The position numbers were made by a program, and so were the translations under genes. Below the pieces are notes generated by a model. The model saw only the letters and a program-made list of their open reading frames with translations. It was not told the DNA's origin and ran no database searches. A DNA stretch of 64,000 bases, from contig OX637338.1 in assembly GCA_951799405.1 (NCBI GenBank), positions 8,866,001 to 8,930,000 of the forward strand. The letters are read 5' to 3'. Source of the DNA: Agapetus fuscipes (lineage: Eukaryota; Arthropoda; Insecta; Trichoptera; Glossosomatidae). This document shows, in pieces, positions 45,150 through 57,059 of this stretch. Positions within the stretch are counted from its first letter, which is position 1, and each line of letters opens with the position of its first letter.

Positions 45150-46670
45150 GATAATGAGGATTTGTACTTAACCAGGTAAAGGGAATTTGACATAGCATCA
45201 AGGGTTATTTTAAGAAAACTTGAGAAAAGTTCTTATCAAGAAGGTACATAGTAGTGGTCCGACCCAGCACAAGGATGCGCCGGTCACGAACAGCTTGCCT
45301 CTGATTTGTGAGTACATGAGAGTACTTACTGGTATCACATTATGCGCATATTATTCCTGAAAACAGGTAAGCTGGGAGCTGGCCGCGGCGCTAGGCTGGT
45401 CATTACCGATTTGCGAAGGCGGAGCACTAGCAAAACCTGTAGGAATTGTCACGACAAAATGACAAAAAAATGTAAAGAAATCATTACAAAAATAATATGT
45501 CACAACGTGCCATTATTTATTTGAATAGGTTGGTCGATTTGACGTTTTCTGTATGAATAAAAAGGGATATAATCTGACAAAGAATATTTGATAATTCCGG
45601 TGGAAAAGTCATTTTTATTTCGACTTTTACAAATTTAAAACTGAAACTTAACCGTTTTGCGTATGTATGAAACTACATACATAGGTATTGTTTCGCAATT
45701 GACTGAAATAAAAATTAGCTCACATATATGTAGGTCCTATGGAATAAAAGGTGACAATCTAGGGTTCATTTAATTTCGGAAATGAGAACAATTGAAGGAA
45801 ATGTGAAAAAATTATTCTCTGTTCTTTCGTATATTTATTTCATTAAGAAAATGGACATTATCGGCTTTGATTCTGTAGGACTCATAAACGTCTTTCAGCG
45901 TTACACAACGCAATATACAGCCGTGTTTAAAAAAACACATTCCTCAAAGCTAGTGCAAAATTGATGGGAACCTTTAAGATTTAGTTTTATAATGATTGCA
46001 GAACGCAGGCCAAAGATTGTCATGGGAAAATATACGTAGAGGGCGTGGCCAAAATCAGTTATATAAAAATATTGTTTTGGACGAATCTCTGATAGTTTCT
46101 GGATTGAGCGCAGTCGGTAGCTTTTGGTTCCATCCTTACCATAACGTGGCACCCTTACTTCTCGTGCACATATACACTTTCACAGTATTCGTACTAATCT
46201 ATAGTTGGCTGTTGGCGAACATTAGCAATGTAAACAAACACGACGCCGTGGTGGGGAAATAAAAAGCAAGCAAGTGCGACACGCTGCCGATTGTCCGGCC
46301 ATGAATAAACCATCCGCGGCGCTAACCATTCTCACAAACAGCCTGGCAGGCAGGTAAAAACTGCAAGTATGCGAGATCTTGGTGCATAGACAATCCTAAT
46401 TATTTAAGAGCAGCCATGAGTCCTAGTCTTAGGTATGCTCACACTTGAACTATTCAATAAAATATAATCATTGCTTTAGCTAAGGTTTTCGTGAAAAGTT
46501 TTAAAAGGCGGACTGACAAACCATGTAGAACCAAAGAGTTGATCAATGATCACTCCTCAGCGATTTTAAACCTATTAGAAAAGCAGCTCTTTTTTTCAAA
46601 TCGGTGGAACAAAGTATGGGTAAATATTTATTAGTTAAAAAATAAAAACCTTCTTGCTTTTTCATTTCTC
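45150..46670. other. no gene recognised
   Basis: Several frames of 60-90 codons, none with recognisable content. More balanced composition at 46000-46340. Possible host non-coding DNA. Confidence 0.35.
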
Positions 46671-46672
46671 AC

Positions 46673-46835
46673 ATGCCCGGTCGATGGCTAGTTAGTCGAA
46701 TGCTTGCGTTCAATGCAAGAAGATTAGGGTTCGATTCTCACCAAATGTGTCAGAATTTGTTTCCCGTTTGGATTTGTTTTCAAACGCAAATAAAAACACC
46801 AGCTGGGTTGTCTAAGTTTTTTTTATGAAATGATC
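46673..46835 (+). mobile_element. SINE family B, 5' half
   Basis: Head CCCGGTCGATGGCTAGTTAG and GAATGCTTGCGTTCAATGC, with B box GGGTTCGATTCTC. The body piece GTCAGAATTTGTTTCCCGTT and a GGGTTGTCTAAG stretch follow. Confidence 0.65.
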
Positions 46836-46839
46836 ATGT

Positions 46840-48190
46840 CGAATGTAGGAAAATACGAATTTTAATTGGGAGTAATTTTGGTACCTTTCAATACCTGTGA
46901 AAATAAATGATTCATTTCTCACATCTTTAGTAGACACCTGGATTACAATAAAAAATGAGAATCGGAAGCCTGAAAAGCCAGAGGAGAAGAATCTACAGAT
47001 CTTCAGTTCCTTGGTTCGACCTGGTGAAGAAGGTCACGCGTTTCTCTGTTGCAGGGGATTTAAAAGACACTTGCTTACATTGATGATGGTAGACCCAAGC
47101 TAGGAGATGAAGAAAATCTTCAAGTATTGATCAAAAAGTACCTAGCTCTATCACTAAAAAAACTTACAAATTCTTGATGCCTCTATTTACTTACCTACAT
47201 CTACGACACGTTATTTTCTTCATCAAGATGTCGTAGCGCGTAGACTTACCTGAAACAAATAAAAATACCATACTTTATTACAGATCCACACATAATTAAA
47301 AGCAAAAAGGCAATCATAAAATAATATTTATTCCTCGTCTGATAAAAAAGATAGAACGATAGCTTGCACTAGAAACAATGTGCTACAAAGATGATAATAT
47401 AAAGTATGAACAAATGTGAAAATTGTAGAGTATTACGAGGCGCATCCGACACGAACTGGGTCATCGCAGTAAATTGCTTTGAAAGCTTAGAGCTCATAAA
47501 GGGTTTCAGCATTGTAACAGAGACTTTGATATTAAAAATAAAAGTAAGTGTAAGTGGAAATGTATCATCGGTCTTGTTCAGAATTAACAGAGTTAAATTA
47601 GTAAAATTTTACTTATTGTTTGACATTGTTTTTCCGAGTCTTGTCCGTCGTTTATTTTTTTTCCTGTGTTTAAGTTTTCTAGCGATATTCGCGTTACTTT
47701 ATAAATAAATAAACATTTTTGTCTTGGTATAAAAAGTCTCCTCTGCACACCCATTAGCGTCGGTAACCACGCTTTATTTTTAGTTTTGATTTTGCAAGTA
47801 ATTTTGACAGTGCAAGCCCTTATAGCATTAAAAAATTAAAACAAGTAGGTAAATACTTTACTGAAAATAAAATGCCTTACTTAAAATAGAAAAATAAAAT
47901 ACGGACAAATTTGTGAAAAAATAAAATTATAAATTACATTGTATTTAAAAAAGTTAGTAATCTTAAGTACGTAACGTTTGAAAACAAACTAAAATAATAA
48001 TGATCCTGATAAAGTACCTACTACACTTTTGATGTTAAAAAGTGAGTAAAATTTTATATCCTTTAAAAAGAGACCCATGTTGGGACAAGATTAATTGCTT
48101 TTTAATTATCTTACAAGACAATGTAGAGGTGATCAACCCAACTTGATCCGTGTTGAGGGAAGAGATGACTTATATTTTAATGTAAGATGA
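46840..48190. other. no gene recognised
   Basis: Frames at 46897-47103 and 47406-47708 are open but unassignable. The second ends in a hydrophobic stretch (LFFFLCLSFLAIFALL) that T-rich DNA gives by chance. Confidence 0.35.
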
Positions 48191-48191
48191 G

Positions 48192-48330
48192 GTGCAGTAC
48201 GTCAAGTTTGAAATCAACGATAGCGCATTAACAAAATGTATGGAAAGTAATACGCTTTGTAGAGGTTCTTTTTAAGGTTCCATACATTTGATGGTTGAAT
48301 TTAAAAGTAACGTTTTACACTTAAAGTCAA
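48192..48330. mobile_element. MITE family P copy
   Basis: AAATCAACGATAGCGCATTA, ACAAAATGTATGGAAAG, GCTTTGTAGAGG at centre, then CATACATTTGATGGTTGAAT and AACGTTTTACACTTAAAG. Both arms are recognisable but mutated. Confidence 0.55.
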
Positions 48331-48334
48331 GAAG

Positions 48335-49686
48335 TAAGTATGATGGTTGTATAAAGTATAGGCGTTTTGTAGTTTCCTCTTTTATAGAGACAGTATATCA
48401 CAGTGAAATCAGACACTTATTAGCTTTACCACGTTGTAAAACCGAATAGGAGAAGATTGTATTAAATAAGTGTTAGCTTGTCCCAGTAGATGGCTCGGTT
48501 TGAGAGTACAATTTTTGAACTGATGCGATGGCCTGGGTCCATAAAAAATGGGTTTCAGGATCTTCTTGAAACTCAGTTCAAGCAATTTGCGAAAATTCGT
48601 TAGCCGAAAAACTAAATTTGTGAGCAGCATCAAGGCAAATATAAATTCTAGGACACACCGGTCACAAAAGGTTATCCAGCCTGACAATAACGTATTTTTT
48701 TGCGAAATTGGCATGCAAAGGGCTCTTGATTTCTTTATCACACAAAAACAGTCATGTTTAGATTAAATCATAATGAGATTTCTTAATCATTAATCTCTTT
48801 ATGAAATAAAAGTCCTTTTTTGTGACAAATCATTTGAATAAATACCGTTGACAACCACAAAAAATAAAGTACACGCAAAAAATTTAAGCACACGATAGAT
48901 AAAACCGTAATAAAGTAAGTATACATCCCATAGCTTACTCCATTTTCCTCTCCCAACTTTTGGCGACTCCAGAATCCAAGTTCTGCTGGATCCGTGCCAA
49001 GACGTGTCCCCCTTGTCATAACTCAAATTCGGGAGATCAAAACGTCTCAGTCTACTTATGAGGAATCCTCCTCTCATATCTTTATTGTGATCGTAAATCT
49101 TTTGTAGTTAATCTGCAATCTAAATTAGTGAGGCATTCATTGCGAGCTTTCATCTTGGTGAAGTATTCATGTTGCGAAGATTGTATTGTGCGATTAAGAC
49201 ATTTGATTTAGCGACCATTACAATTGCAATATACAATTGAATATTTCATACACCGTTCTATTCGTACACATCAGAGGCGTACATAGAACTTCTACCATAA
49301 GTAAGCTATACTATAGTTTTTTCACGATTTTCATAAAAACTTAATACATTACATCGTAAAAAACTGTACGTCTACATAATTCATTGCGTAATTTTCTTGC
49401 GTTTCAAGGTCTAGAATCACATCGATGATCTCTATTTTTTCAAATCATTAAGTGCACTAAGTATTTTATTTCGCCACTAAAAAACTGAGGTTTCGCCACT
49501 AAAAAACGCTTACAAATTATTTGGTAACGTGGTACAAAATTTCCTACCTGTCTGGATCTTTGTTTTGAATTTATGGTGATATATTTTTAATAACATTTGC
49601 ATACATACAAGAGAAAAAGTGCAGCTTTGTTATATGTTTGGGCAATAAAACTATTTTTCTTTTAAAACACAATCTTAACTTAAGCG
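48335..49686. other. no gene recognised
   Basis: AT-rich. A short family A-like phrase (GGGCTCTTGAT ... ACACAAAAACAG) is at 48719-48752. No credible coding frame was identified. Confidence 0.35.
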
Positions 49687-49950
49687 TTCTTTCTATTTAG
49701 TTCAAACAAGTAGCATCTGTTGTCCACAATGACCCTTTCATGCATTTCTATGACACCACAGTGGAGTGCAGTGTGGAATTTAGTTTTAATGATATTTATA
49801 ACATATCAAAGGGGGCCGTGCCTAAAATTACACGGACGCCTTTTATGCTCAGCTGACAAGATGTGGACGAGGAATTGGTCGGCCATTATTCACAACTTAA
49901 AGAAAAGTTGTTGTCACCGAACCGTGGTAATTTTACAACGCAATAAAAAA
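49687..49950 (+). other. weak candidate terminal exon
   Basis: A splice-acceptor-like TTCTTTCTATTTAG (49687-49700) precedes an open frame of 51 residues (FKQVASVVHNDPFMHFYDTT, then VECSVEFSFNDIYN and PKITRTPFMLS). It stops at TGA 49854-49856. Protein-like text resumes in frame after the stop (QDVDEELVGHYSQLKEKLL), and an AATAAA is near 49942. It could be a host exon, a pseudogene with a nonsense change, or chance. I recognise no family. Confidence 0.2.
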
Positions 49951-51335
49951 AACATACATGAAAAGCGAGAGAATGCGGAAGACTAGTGGTAATGTGTGTG
50001 TTTTGTGGTATAAAAGTTTTGGTTCGGAACATTACGCCTCGTTATGAGAGGCGCCATTAATGTTGAAATGCCACCCTGGTGCACAAAGCAGCTCTGTGTT
50101 AATAATTCCTTGAAATTTCTTATCTTAATATTAAATTTACACATGTTTTCCTACTTAGCGTTTAAAAATTGGAAGATATTTTTCTGCGTCATTTCCATGA
50201 ATTAATATTAATACATATTAATACAAAAAAGACGATTTTTCTTGTTTTACTTTGGGTAGATCCAGTTTGAAACAATGCCTTTCTCCAATTCGAATAGAAA
50301 GACAATATTACGACTAAATCATTTTACAATAGATATTTCGTAAATGCTTGAAGAGAGGATTCAAGGGTAAGAGGATCTTGGCTGAAGATTCAATGAAGCT
50401 GCTTTCATTGCAGGACTAAGTATTTGTTTTTCAGCTTCAGTGAGAAGATAAGGGGTTGAAAAAAATATGTAATTCATTTAGCAAATTTCATAGGAAAATC
50501 TTAGAAAATGATAAGAACTGTAGCTCTAGGCTTTAACGGCTTATGGTAGTTCACACTTGAGAGTTGTTTTCCGAGATCTGTTACTGTGACACATCAACAC
50601 GACTTGGATGACTCAAGTCCAGGAGTAAGCATTTGAGGGTTGTTTTTTTGTAATTATTGCCGCGTTATGGAGGCTTGAGTTCCGATGCACCACCGCTTTC
50701 CGTGATTCTTAAAATAAGCTGATATCATACAATGACTACTTCATCTTTTGTCGACAAATGAATTCGCATAATCTAGCTGTTGTTTACATTCAAATATTTC
50801 CACACTCTAGTATATTACGTGTCGGCACAATAAAATAAAAGGTCGATGCGTTATCGGTGTCATAGAATAAATCTTTTATTCGGGATGCGGCTGATATTTT
50901 GATGAGTTGGCTTGTCTCTACGGAGGGAGGGAATGTCCAACTGTCCATGAAAATGCGACACGAATCTGAGGGGGGGAGTTGTCCGTGTGGCAGTGAGTAT
51001 CCACATACTATAAACTGAAGAAAATGCGGAGAAATTACAACGTTCACTGGAGGTGCAGTTTTAGTTTCCACAAAGTTTTTGATTGAGCTTGCACGTAAGG
51101 TTTTATACTTGGGGTGCTTCAGTGTCCATATGGGAGTCTCAAGGGACATGTGTAACACTCCGTATAGGACATGCCACTAAAACTCCCCAGAACGAGTCAC
51201 AGCTCGAAACGGGAAGAATCAAACATGATATTGTTGCAAGCAGTAGCGTCAACTTTTCTTACTTTGACTTTTTGTGACTACAGCGTGATATGAAATACCC
51301 GTACTACTTGTATGAGTTTGTAATACAATGTTACT
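49951..51335. other. no gene recognised
   Basis: The minus-strand 122-codon frame at 50790-51158 has balanced composition but no family I can name. AAGGTTTTATACTTGGGGTG at 51098-51117 equals one end of the P family. Confidence 0.35.
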
Positions 51336-51337
51336 AT

Positions 51338-51635
51338 AAAATGTAATCTAATCTAATCTAATGTAAGTTGCAAAGATATGTTACATTGGAGATTCACATT
51401 ACATGCATTCCCACAACCAAATACGTACAAGTTCGCGCTTGCACATGCCTCATGTGAACCTACAACATAAAAACCAAATCTCAAATGAACATACGAGTAC
51501 ACCCTGCAACTCTTGCCGTCCTTCCCTGAAACAGGGGTGACATTGGCAAAGTGAACCATTGTTACAGCATGGGTGGTCAGCCGCATTCCAACCTATAAGT
51601 CAAGGAACATACACGACAAATTACATTTTACAAAT
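51338..51635 (-). mobile_element. repeat family C, full copy
   Basis: Tail ATGTAATCTAATCTAATCTA at left, head at right followed by GGAACATACACGACAAATTA, which matches the upstream end of the copy at 21111. With that copy it defines the 5' end of the unit. Confidence 0.85.
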
Positions 51636-51639
51636 CAAT

Positions 51640-52086
51640 AAATAATAAATAATACCTACTGCATGTTTATAACAATTGGTTAGGATATTTTCTTATACGA
51701 GTAAATGTAGGATCAGCCTTTGTAAATTGCTATAAGCAGAATGAAAAATAATCTCATGATTTTTCCGCCTTTTCACATAACGATAAAATATTAATTATTT
51801 TTTTACTAAAAATTAAAAAAAAATCTAACCTTGAAGTCTAACGAAGAAGTTTGTATTCAAACTGGAAACCGAGATGAAAATTTTTTAAAGGCCAGCATTT
51901 TATTTTTGTTTTTGCAAGATTTAGAGTGAGTTAACAGATATGTGAGTTAACTCACAGTGGATTAAAACAAAGTTTTTTCATTTAAGTGTTCTAAAAATTA
52001 TTTATTAATATTTTTTGAATCAAATATTCTGTATTTTTATTTTTTAAATAGAAACTGTAATTTATTTTGCTGAATTCTCGCCACCA
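51640..52086. other. no feature recognised
   Basis: Very AT-rich; a short inverted pair TGAGTTAACTCACAG is near 51941. No coding frame was identified. Confidence 0.35.
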
Positions 52087-52294
52087 TTTTTTTTCTTTCA
52101 GTAAAATTTTTGATACTGTAGTGATAAGGAATAAAGAAAGCCATGAAATAGAAGCCAGTAAACGCTCCGATCACCAAAGCCATCCAAGATCATATTCAGT
52201 ACGTGAAGAAAAAGCCTTCAATACAAACACGGACTCTTATGATGCCCATTTGACGTGTCAGCTACCTATATTTTGTTGCACGCTGGAGAACTGA
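52087..52294 (+). other. weak candidate terminal exon
   Basis: TTTTTTCTTTCAG (ending about 52101) is a good acceptor. The frame after it reads KIFDTVVIRNKESHEIEASK, RSDHQSHPRSYSVREEKAFN, then TNTDSYDAHLTCQLPIFCC and stops at TGA 52292-52294. The text is hydrophilic and varied, more protein-like than its neighbours. There is no family match that I know, and no partner exon is visible in the window. Confidence 0.22.
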
Positions 52295-52474
52295 AAAGAA
52301 GATAGCAATCGAGAAGCTTTGAAGTCAAAATTTGTTTGGAAAAATAGTAAAAATCAAGTTTTTTTGGAGTTATGAGAAACTTACAAAGGGAACCATATTT
52401 CTTGAGTTAATTAGGTCTGAGGTTAAAAAAGAAATTATTCCAAAAATTTTGTTCTAAAAACAATCATCCACGTT

Positions 52475-52660
52475 TGTAATCTGTAATCTAAAAAAAATTG
52501 AGTAATATTTAATGCACACCATCAAACAGACACGTGTAAGTTCACGCTTACGCGTGCTATTGTTGTACTTGTGTGTGTCAAAATAAAAATAAATCTCAAC
52601 TGAACATAAACCCTGAAACTCTTGCCGCCCGACCGTGAAACAGAGGTGGTATAGATGTGA
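52475..52660 (-). mobile_element. repeat family C, 5'-truncated
   Basis: TGTAATCTGTAATCTAAAAA at left (tail), AAACAGACACGTGTAAGTTC, then CTCTTGCCGCCCGACCGTGA and AAACAGAGGTGG. The head is missing. Confidence 0.65.
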
Positions 52661-52664
52661 TTTT

Positions 52665-53050
52665 TTAAAAACTAAAAACCAAGAATAACGTAATTTAGCT
52701 ACAAAAAAATTGTTACTTTAAATTACCTATTATTATTGAAATAAAATGAGAGTTCACAAAAAATTAGATGAGGAACATGAATCAAAAATTGATTTGTTTC
52801 TTAAAAAAACACATTTTTTTATATATAAACACTGCTTTTATATAAAAAAAAAATCTTGCATCGATACCTACAGCGTAGGTACAAGGTTAGAATAAGTTCA
52901 CGAGGTTCTATTTTCCATCTCTGGTTTCGGATAAATCCAGTGCGAATACAGAGTTGCTTGGGTGATGGGATGTGAATGGAGATGTGAATGAAGAGGAGGA
53001 GATGAGAAACAGGAGTAAGTACAGCACCTCAAATCTTACTTTTAAAACGC
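52665..53050. other. no feature recognised
   Basis: AT-rich with purine-rich text near 52970-53015. No repeat or coding frame was identified. Confidence 0.35.
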
Positions 53051-53054
53051 AAGG

Positions 53055-53195
53055 ATAAAGTTTTTCAAAAAATTATACAAACTAAAACAGCGCCTCTAGA
53101 GAGTGTTTTATTTTCCATGCATTTTTGGGGAAATGCTTTGGTTGAGTATGAAAGTAGAGTTGAATACTTGGTGTTCAGGAGTACTCCTGGGGGAC
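53055..53195. mobile_element. MITE family P copy
   Basis: The centre is kept best: AAAACAGCGCCTCTAGAGAG then GTGTTTTATTTTCCATGCAT, TTTTGGGGAAATGCTTTGG and TTGAGTATGAAAG. It ends near GAATACTTGGTG. Confidence 0.6.
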
Positions 53196-53479
53196 CAGCG
53201 GTCATGCTGTGGCTTTATGGCTTATGAGGAGGTCGCAGGGAGACGAGGAAATATTCTCTGGTCATAACTTTTTATACCTCGGCCGGGAAATACTAAAACT
53301 GAAGCATCAATGCTGAATGCTGTGTATTTTATTTTATTTTTTTACGCAAGTATTGAGCAGTGGATATTTTTTAAATCAATTTTAAACATTTTCTGGTGTA
53401 AACTAAAATTAATCAAAAGATGATTATTCTTGAAGAACATTTTTTTCGAAACCAACATATTATTCCATTTCTGTCTTAA

Positions 53480-53795
53480 GTTTCCTGTACATTTTTTCAA
53501 TTATACCCGCAAAAGGATGACGAAAGACTTACAAAGTGTGTATACAGAGGAAATCTGAAAGTAAAAAGAAGAAACGGAAGATCGAAAAAAGTATGGTGGG
53601 ATCAGATTGGTGAAATTGTGAAAGAAGGAGTTGTACATAGCGAATGTAAAAGAAGGAACTTTATGAAAAAGTCGATTGATATGAATGAACTGAAAGAGGT
53701 GTGCAATGATAGGAAAAAATGGAGGCAGATCTACAGAGGCTCTGGCCACCTCTAGCGGAATGGCGACAGAGTTATAGGTACAAATACAGAGTACC
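53480..53795 (+). pseudogene. LINE-1w C-terminal fragment, plus strand
   Basis: The frame reads DDERLTKCVYRGNLKVKRR, KKVWWDQIGEIVKEG, RRNFMKKSIDMNELKEV and DRKKWRQIYRGSGHL then TAG. It matches 17968-18363 in order. The 3' end GGCGACAGAGTTATAGGTAC and short tail follow. The opposite-strand 137-codon frame is its shadow. Confidence 0.8.
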
Positions 53796-54165
53796 TGATT
53801 CACGCTTTTGTCTAAGCAATCTTGAGACTTTACAATACTTTTAAAGTCAACGTTTTTTTTTGTCTGAGACCTAAACACTCGTAAGAGAAGAATACATTGA
53901 AGTTGTACTTCCAAACTTTAACATTTTACTACTGAGTGTCATTTGAACGACACGAATGTAATATACACTGAGTCAAACGTGTAAAAATAAACACTGCATT
54001 TATTTGAAGTGTCTCTAAAATATGCACTTTTATTTAAAGGGTGCGAGATTGACTTGAGAGGCATATTATTTCACTCGTCAGCCGAGATATGCAATAAAGC
54101 GCAGTGCAACAAATATTTGTCTTCAGTGTTGTTTCTGGGTAAGAGAAAAGTCCATAATATACAGT

Positions 54166-54298
54166 GCCCCTAGCATAAAACATCGCGCTTAAACAGAATC
54201 AGTGTTTCACCAAACATTTAAGGAAAACCTCTTTAGAGCGTTTAGTTTTTCTGTATTTTTGGATCGAGTATAAACGTATCGTTTAGTACTTGGGGTCG
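54166..54298. mobile_element. MITE family P copy
   Basis: GTGCCCCTAGCATAAAACAT, GTTTCACCAAACATTTAAGG on the left; CTCTTTAGAGCGTTTAG at centre; TTTTTGGATCGAGTATAAAC and TTTAGTACTTGGGGT on the right. Confidence 0.6.
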
Positions 54299-54642
54299 TG
54301 TAAAGAGTATACCAGCTGCTCCAATATGTCAGGGTTGGAACACTCCTCCCCCTCTCCGGAAATATTATGATAGAGGGCTGTGACTCATGATAAATATGTG
54401 GTATTAATGCAGCCGGAAAAGGCAAAGATCAAACTTATACTAACTTCAAGGTTCACAGTGCAATGTTTGATCAAAAAACAAAATTGTTTGTTGATCGTGG
54501 ATGGAAAAATATCCAGCACTGAGAAATCAATCATTGGAGAACTTGCAGAAAATATGAGATTTCGTATAAAACAAACATCATTTTTGCTTGATGTTTTATT
54601 GGAGTCTTTTTTATGAATGTAGATGTCATATTTTTTCTATAA

Positions 54643-54975
54643 TAATCTATAATCTAAGTTGCAAGGATATATTCATTTAAAGCTCTCAGATGTATGCCCA
54701 CAAACCAACAAGTGTAGTTCGCGCTTACAAATGCTGAATGTGTACTTACAAATAAAATCCAAACCTCAAATGAACATAAGCCCCACAACTATTGCCGACC
54801 TTCCCTGAAACAGGGGTGACATTGGCAAAGTGAACCATTTTTTACAGTATGGGTGGTCAGCCTCATACCAACCTATAAGTCAAGGAATATGAATAATAAA
54901 TTACATTTAAATATAAAAAAAAAAAAACCTTACAAAGAAATCTATACAAAAAAAGTAAAAAATTTCCTATTATTT
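54643..54975 (-). mobile_element. repeat family C, long copy
   Basis: Tail TAATCTATAATCTAAGTTGC at left. The body is almost the same as 3697-4030, and the match continues past the head (AATAAATTACATTTAAATAT, then CAAAGAAATCTATACAAAA). Confidence 0.8.
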
Positions 54976-55075
54976 CCTAATTTCTTCAGAAAAAAAAATC
55001 TTTTTTCTATTTTCATTAACGATCTCGTAGACTTTAACTCGTGAAAAGATTGTTTCGGACAATCTAGCCACCATT

Positions 55076-55195
55076 CTACGGTCTATCGGAATGGCCTACA
55101 TGCGCAGGCGACCGGAGTGCACTGACACTACAAAATATTTGTTTTCGATTTTCATCCGGTTGCCTGCATAAATAAACCTCTCCGGTAGACCGTAG
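55076..55195. mobile_element. short foldback MITE
   Basis: Inverted arms of about 42 bases (CTACGGTCTATCGG ... GCAGGCGACCGGAGTG and its inverted partner ending CCGGTAGACCGTAG) surround an AT-rich loop. GC-rich arms in AT-rich DNA. Family unknown. Confidence 0.65.
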
Positions 55196-55199
55196 TGTG

Positions 55200-56515
55200 A
55201 AGTGATTTGCCTTAACATAATATGTATACCTGCGTAGAACCAAAATACATGTTTTGCTTAAAACTGAATTTACTTTGGTACTTATTGCCTTATTAATCAA
55301 CATTCAAGAGTGAAAGACAATGATTTCATCCTGTTTTCCACTATAAATATAATAGATACTTGCAACAAAATATCATGATTTAATAACAAATTTCAAATGT
55401 TTACTTTCTTCAAGGTTTTTTTGAAGTCACTGCAATATGTTAACCATGCCTCTATTCCCTTGGCCTCTTCCATATCATATTCATCATCCCTCTCAGTCAA
55501 CAATGTGGGGGCGACACAAATAATAATATCGCATATGGTTATTTGTATTTGACTTCCGATATCGGATTTTATTTTATTTGTACGCCAGCGGGAGATGGAT
55601 CTAAATACTTCCCATACAAAGGCGTCACAAGTTGGCTGAATAAATAAAGGCCAAGGGATGCTTCACAAGTAGCCTTTGTTGTTGAAAAGCGAAATAATAT
55701 TTTTTCATGCATGGAAACATTTGACTGAACTATTTTTGTGCTAGCTTTCTCTGATAATTTGATTCATTATTATTGATCATTAAATTAGAAATCATGTAAG
55801 TCATAAAAAAATAAAATAATATATGATAAAAGAATGGTTGATTCAGAAAAGGCACAAAGTACTTTGTATAGAGGTCAAACTGAGTAAAAAATAAAATAAA
55901 TGGTATTGTAGAAGGTTTAAAAATTCGATAAATAAATAGGTAGTATTGATGCACAAAAATCAACAGAGAATCTTGTTGAAATCTAGCTCACATGATGCCC
56001 TTATCTACGCCAAACATTATTGTACAAACTGTCGTTTTTCATGCGTGGTATTTATCATCGTTTAAGGTTCCATAATTCACATTAGAGTCTTTAAACTAGT
56101 TTCTAACAAAGAATTAAAATTATTATTTATACATTTTTATGTAACAAAGAGTTGCAATAAAAAAGCTTTGTAATGCGATATTTAGGTTTTCCTGATTTAC
56201 TTGTATTCTTTAAAGGCAGTAGAATAAGACGTACTGAGCTGAGAAATAATTTGATGATAAATAAGAGAAAACCTCGCCGAAACAATAAACATCCAGGCGA
56301 ATATTTTCTCTTTTGTCATTTGCAAGTCGAACGTAAAACGTGTATCTCACAAATAAACTTTACGATTGTGTACACAATATGCGAGATGGAATTTTTCCCG
56401 CGCGCCGCCTTCTGTTTTATCATTTTCTCCCACGATTTATCCCCGAGGCAAGCGCACCATAAACAAAGAGATTTCGGCAGAGTCCCGTGAATATAAAATA
56501 ACGTATGATTTCACA
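55200..56515. other. no gene recognised
   Basis: AT-rich. Overlapping frames at 56173-56596 have no recognised content. Confidence 0.35.
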
Positions 56516-56518
56516 TCC

Positions 56519-57055
56519 CCCGCCCGGTGCCACGACAAAATGCCCATTGACAGAATATCCACCGACACAATGTCCATTTACAAAATGTCCTACTGATAAT
56601 ATGTCCGACTTGGGTCATTTTGTCGCGTGGACATTATGTCGATGGACATTTTGTCAGTAGACATTTTATCGCGTGGACATTTTGTCGCGCGGACATTATG
56701 TCGATGGACATTTTGTCTGTGGACATTTTATTGCGTGGACATTTTGTCGAAGGATATTTTGTCAGTGGACATTATGTCAGAGGCGCGCATCCCATACAAG
56801 CACATGCGCTTGGGGCCATCGTTAGCACTTCAGTCAATTTCAAATGAGTTACTTTTAAAGGAATGGGAGTTTTTTTTTATTCTAAAATGTATTTGCATAT
56901 ACCCTATGCACGCGCCTACATTATGTTGATGGACATTTTGTCGGTGAACATAATGCCGGTGAACATTTTGTCGCGTGGACATTTTGTCGATATACATTGC
57001 GTCGGTGGGCATTCTGTCAATGGGCAAATTGTCGTGCCGCCCCCCGCCCGATGCG
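56519..57055. mobile_element. inverted-repeat element built of a 15-bp motif array
   Basis: A 15-bp unit (GGACATTTTGTCGCG, varying to GACATTATGTCGATG) occurs about 19 times on the plus strand (about 56612-56782 and 56918-57037) and about five times inverted at 56532-56608. The outer ends mirror each other: CCGCCCGGTGCCACGACAAA at left against TTGTCGTGCCGCCCCCCGCC at right. A unique core of about 135 bases (56783-56917) lies between. The layout is that of a non-autonomous DNA transposon with many subterminal repeats. No transposase is present. The short frames across the array are shadows. Confidence 0.7.
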
Positions 57056-57059
57056 AGCG

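Noticed and set aside
46897..47103. Exon candidate with acceptor near 46929
   Set aside because: The acceptor is fair, but the short residue string has no recognisable pattern and no matching donor is convincing.
47406..47708. Membrane protein gene
   Set aside because: The hydrophobic end comes from a T-rich tract. No family pattern and no supporting signals.
50790..51158. Host protein-coding gene, minus strand, 122 codons
   Set aside because: No domain or pattern I recognise, no clear splice sites, and frames of this length occur by chance over 64 kb.
54380..54616. Exon candidate, 78 codons
   Set aside because: Open and varied, but the acceptor is weak and no family is recognised. It lies between two mobile elements.
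56612..57037. CRISPR array
   Set aside because: The 15-bp units are contiguous and degenerate, with no unique spacers, and the sequence is eukaryotic.
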